64,000 bases of DNA, taken from IMG/VR virus record IMGVR_UViG_3300031251_000001, positions 124,001 to 188,000 of that record, one strand, 5' to 3'. The notes below the pieces were generated by a model that did not search any database, was not told where the DNA came from, and saw only the letters and a list, made by a program, of their open reading frames with translations. This document shows positions 63,171-64,000 of the stretch, in pieces; position 1 is the first letter of the stretch; every line of letters begins with the position of its first letter. The DNA is from a virus. The position numbers and the translations under genes were made by a program.

Positions 63171-63610
63171 GCTACCGCCCTCAAGTGTTTCTCGATTTGA
63201 GGCTGGAACACCTTGAAGTCGGTGTACTTGCCATCTGCGGTGAGTTGGCTGGCGGTCTCCCAGGCAGCCACCATGTCCACCTCACCGATGGTCGGGTATC
63301 GTGGCAGGCGATCACGGCCATGCCACGGCGTCCACGAACCAGAGAGCCGATGATGAACGATCTCCGGGATCGTGTAGATGAACAAGGCGGCGGGGTTACC
63401 AGTGCATTCGAGTTGATGGTTGAATGCACCCGGTGCACCGCGATCTCGACCGCAAGCAGGATAGTAACCCTGCCAGAAGCCCTTGATCAGCAAGTAGAAC
63501 GGCAGGTCACCCTTGGGTACGTCCAGCTGGGCGATGCGGAACTTCCTGGCTCGTATCTGCTTGTCGATCTCGGCACGCAGGCTTTCTGACGCCTGATAGA
63601 GCTGAAGCAT
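63167..63610 (-). CDS. hypothetical protein, 147 aa
   Basis: ATG at 63610 (or two codons earlier). Aromatic- and Pro-containing alpha/beta protein (FYLLIKGFWQGYYPACGRDR). Unrecognised. Confidence 0.65.
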   Translation of the reverse strand: MLQLYQASESLRAEIDKQIRARKFRIAQLDVPKGDLPFYLLIKGFWQGYYPACGRDRGAPGAFNHQLECTGNPAALFIYTIPEIVHHRLSGSWTPWHGRDRLPRYPTIGEVDMVAAWETASQLTADGKYTDFKVFQPQIEKHLRAVA

Positions 63611-63619
63611 GACCACTCC

Positions 63620-64000
63620 TTAGTCGCAGTTATTGTAAGTCAGCACGGCATCCCGATTCTTCCCGTTGACCTTCACATTGAGTTTGATCCAGGCCTCAGA
63701 ATGATAGCCATCAGTGACCTTGATAGGCAGCTTATTGCGATCGAACACCTCTTGCATCGCTTCTTTGTCCAGTCGCGTGTCACACAGGCAAGGAGTCAAA
63801 GTATCCTGGTCGCGGGAGGAAAGGAAGTCCAGGCTGAAGGCGTAACCCTTCATGTACTCCTGGCTGCAGCTGATGCCGTTGGTCTGGTTGTGGTGCTCTG
63901 GGCCGTCGTCGTCTTCAATGATCACCGTAGGTCCCTTGGCGAAGTTGACCTTCCAGCTGGGTGTGGCACTGAAGTCGATGGGTGAGTCGTCTTTGACCTG
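63620..64000 (-). CDS. hypothetical protein, N-terminal part beyond the window
   Basis: The frame is open to the right edge (... IDFSATPSWKVNFAKGP), and the in-window GTG at 63925 is probably not the true start. Contains EDDDGPEHHNQTNG and SCSQEYMKGYAFSL. Unrecognised. Confidence 0.6.
   Translation of the reverse strand, partial: QVKDDSPIDFSATPSWKVNFAKGPTVIIEDDDGPEHHNQTNGISCSQEYMKGYAFSLDFLSSRDQDTLTPCLCDTRLDKEAMQEVFDRNKLPIKVTDGYHSEAWIKLNVKVNGKNRDAVLTYNNCD

Noticed and set aside
1-64000. CRISPR array, rRNA or insertion sequence
   Set aside because: No regularly spaced direct repeats, rRNA segments or transposase with terminal inverted repeats were seen.

Overview
The window looks like part of a large double-stranded DNA bacteriophage genome. 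About 127 mostly short genes are packed tail to head and nearly all lie on the minus strand. They include homing-type HNH endonucleases, an endonuclease VII homologue, dTMP kinase, dCTP deaminase, a WGR-domain ATP-dependent DNA ligase, three DNA methyltransferases, one tRNA and a block of fibre/virion-like proteins. Terminase, capsid, portal and polymerase genes are not seen, so this is only a segment of a bigger genome. The host cannot be read from the sequence. At least ten products carry signal peptides, including two CAP-domain proteins, a protein with a c-type heme motif, two Cys-repeat proteins and one with a Tat-like leader, and there is a membrane fatty-acid hydroxylase. This points to a Gram-negative-type host with a complex envelope; a planctomycete is a guess only.

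Layout, left to right. 1-4.8 kb: C5 methyltransferase, SAM methyltransferase, dTMP kinase, HNH nuclease, N4/N6 methyltransferase. 4.8-11 kb: Gly/Ala-rich protein, Gly-rich adhesin with a poly-Thr tract, exported Cys-rich and Lys-rich proteins, a possible papain-fold protein. 11-18.4 kb: small unknown genes plus an HTH protein, a CX5R phosphatase-like protein, a C26-type amidotransferase homologue lacking its catalytic Cys, a DUF5662-like protein and endonuclease VII. 18.4-19 kb: a plus-strand gene with its own promoter and terminator (a moron). 19-28.8 kb: zinc-ribbon proteins, CAP protein, GNAT, Cys-repeat protein, heme-motif protein, dCTP deaminase. 28.8-33 kb: fibre/virion-like block. 33.6 kb: plus-strand HNH-AP2 gene. 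34-43 kb: ligase and unknown genes, second CAP protein. 44-49 kb: exported beta-helix-like protein, glycosyltransferase, TylF-type methyltransferase. 49-54.7 kb: DUF4942-like N6-methyltransferase, small genes, tRNA-Met. 54.8-64 kb: fatty-acid hydroxylase, small membrane proteins, PAP2 phosphatase, Nudix hydrolase.

Two recurring non-coding signals stand out. First, the exact 16-bp palindrome CAAAATACGTATTTTG occurs eight times, 5-10 kb apart, nearly always in the few bases between the stop of one minus-strand gene and the start of the next; it looks like the operator of a phage-wide regulator. Second, a 67-nt element occurs four times in the only long gene-free gaps. It has three short stems supported by compensatory changes, and its wobble pairs show that the minus strand is the RNA strand. 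I do not recognise it as a known RNA family. In addition, many terminator-like hairpins sit directly in front of ribosome binding sites with no room for a promoter, so transcription probably runs through them.

Likely workings: nucleotide supply (dTMP kinase, dCTP deaminase, Nudix), DNA modification and repair (three methyltransferases, ligase, endonuclease VII), glycan or envelope alteration (glycosyltransferase, TylF methyltransferase, PAP2, fatty-acid hydroxylase, exported proteins), and adhesion (Gly-rich and repeat fibres).
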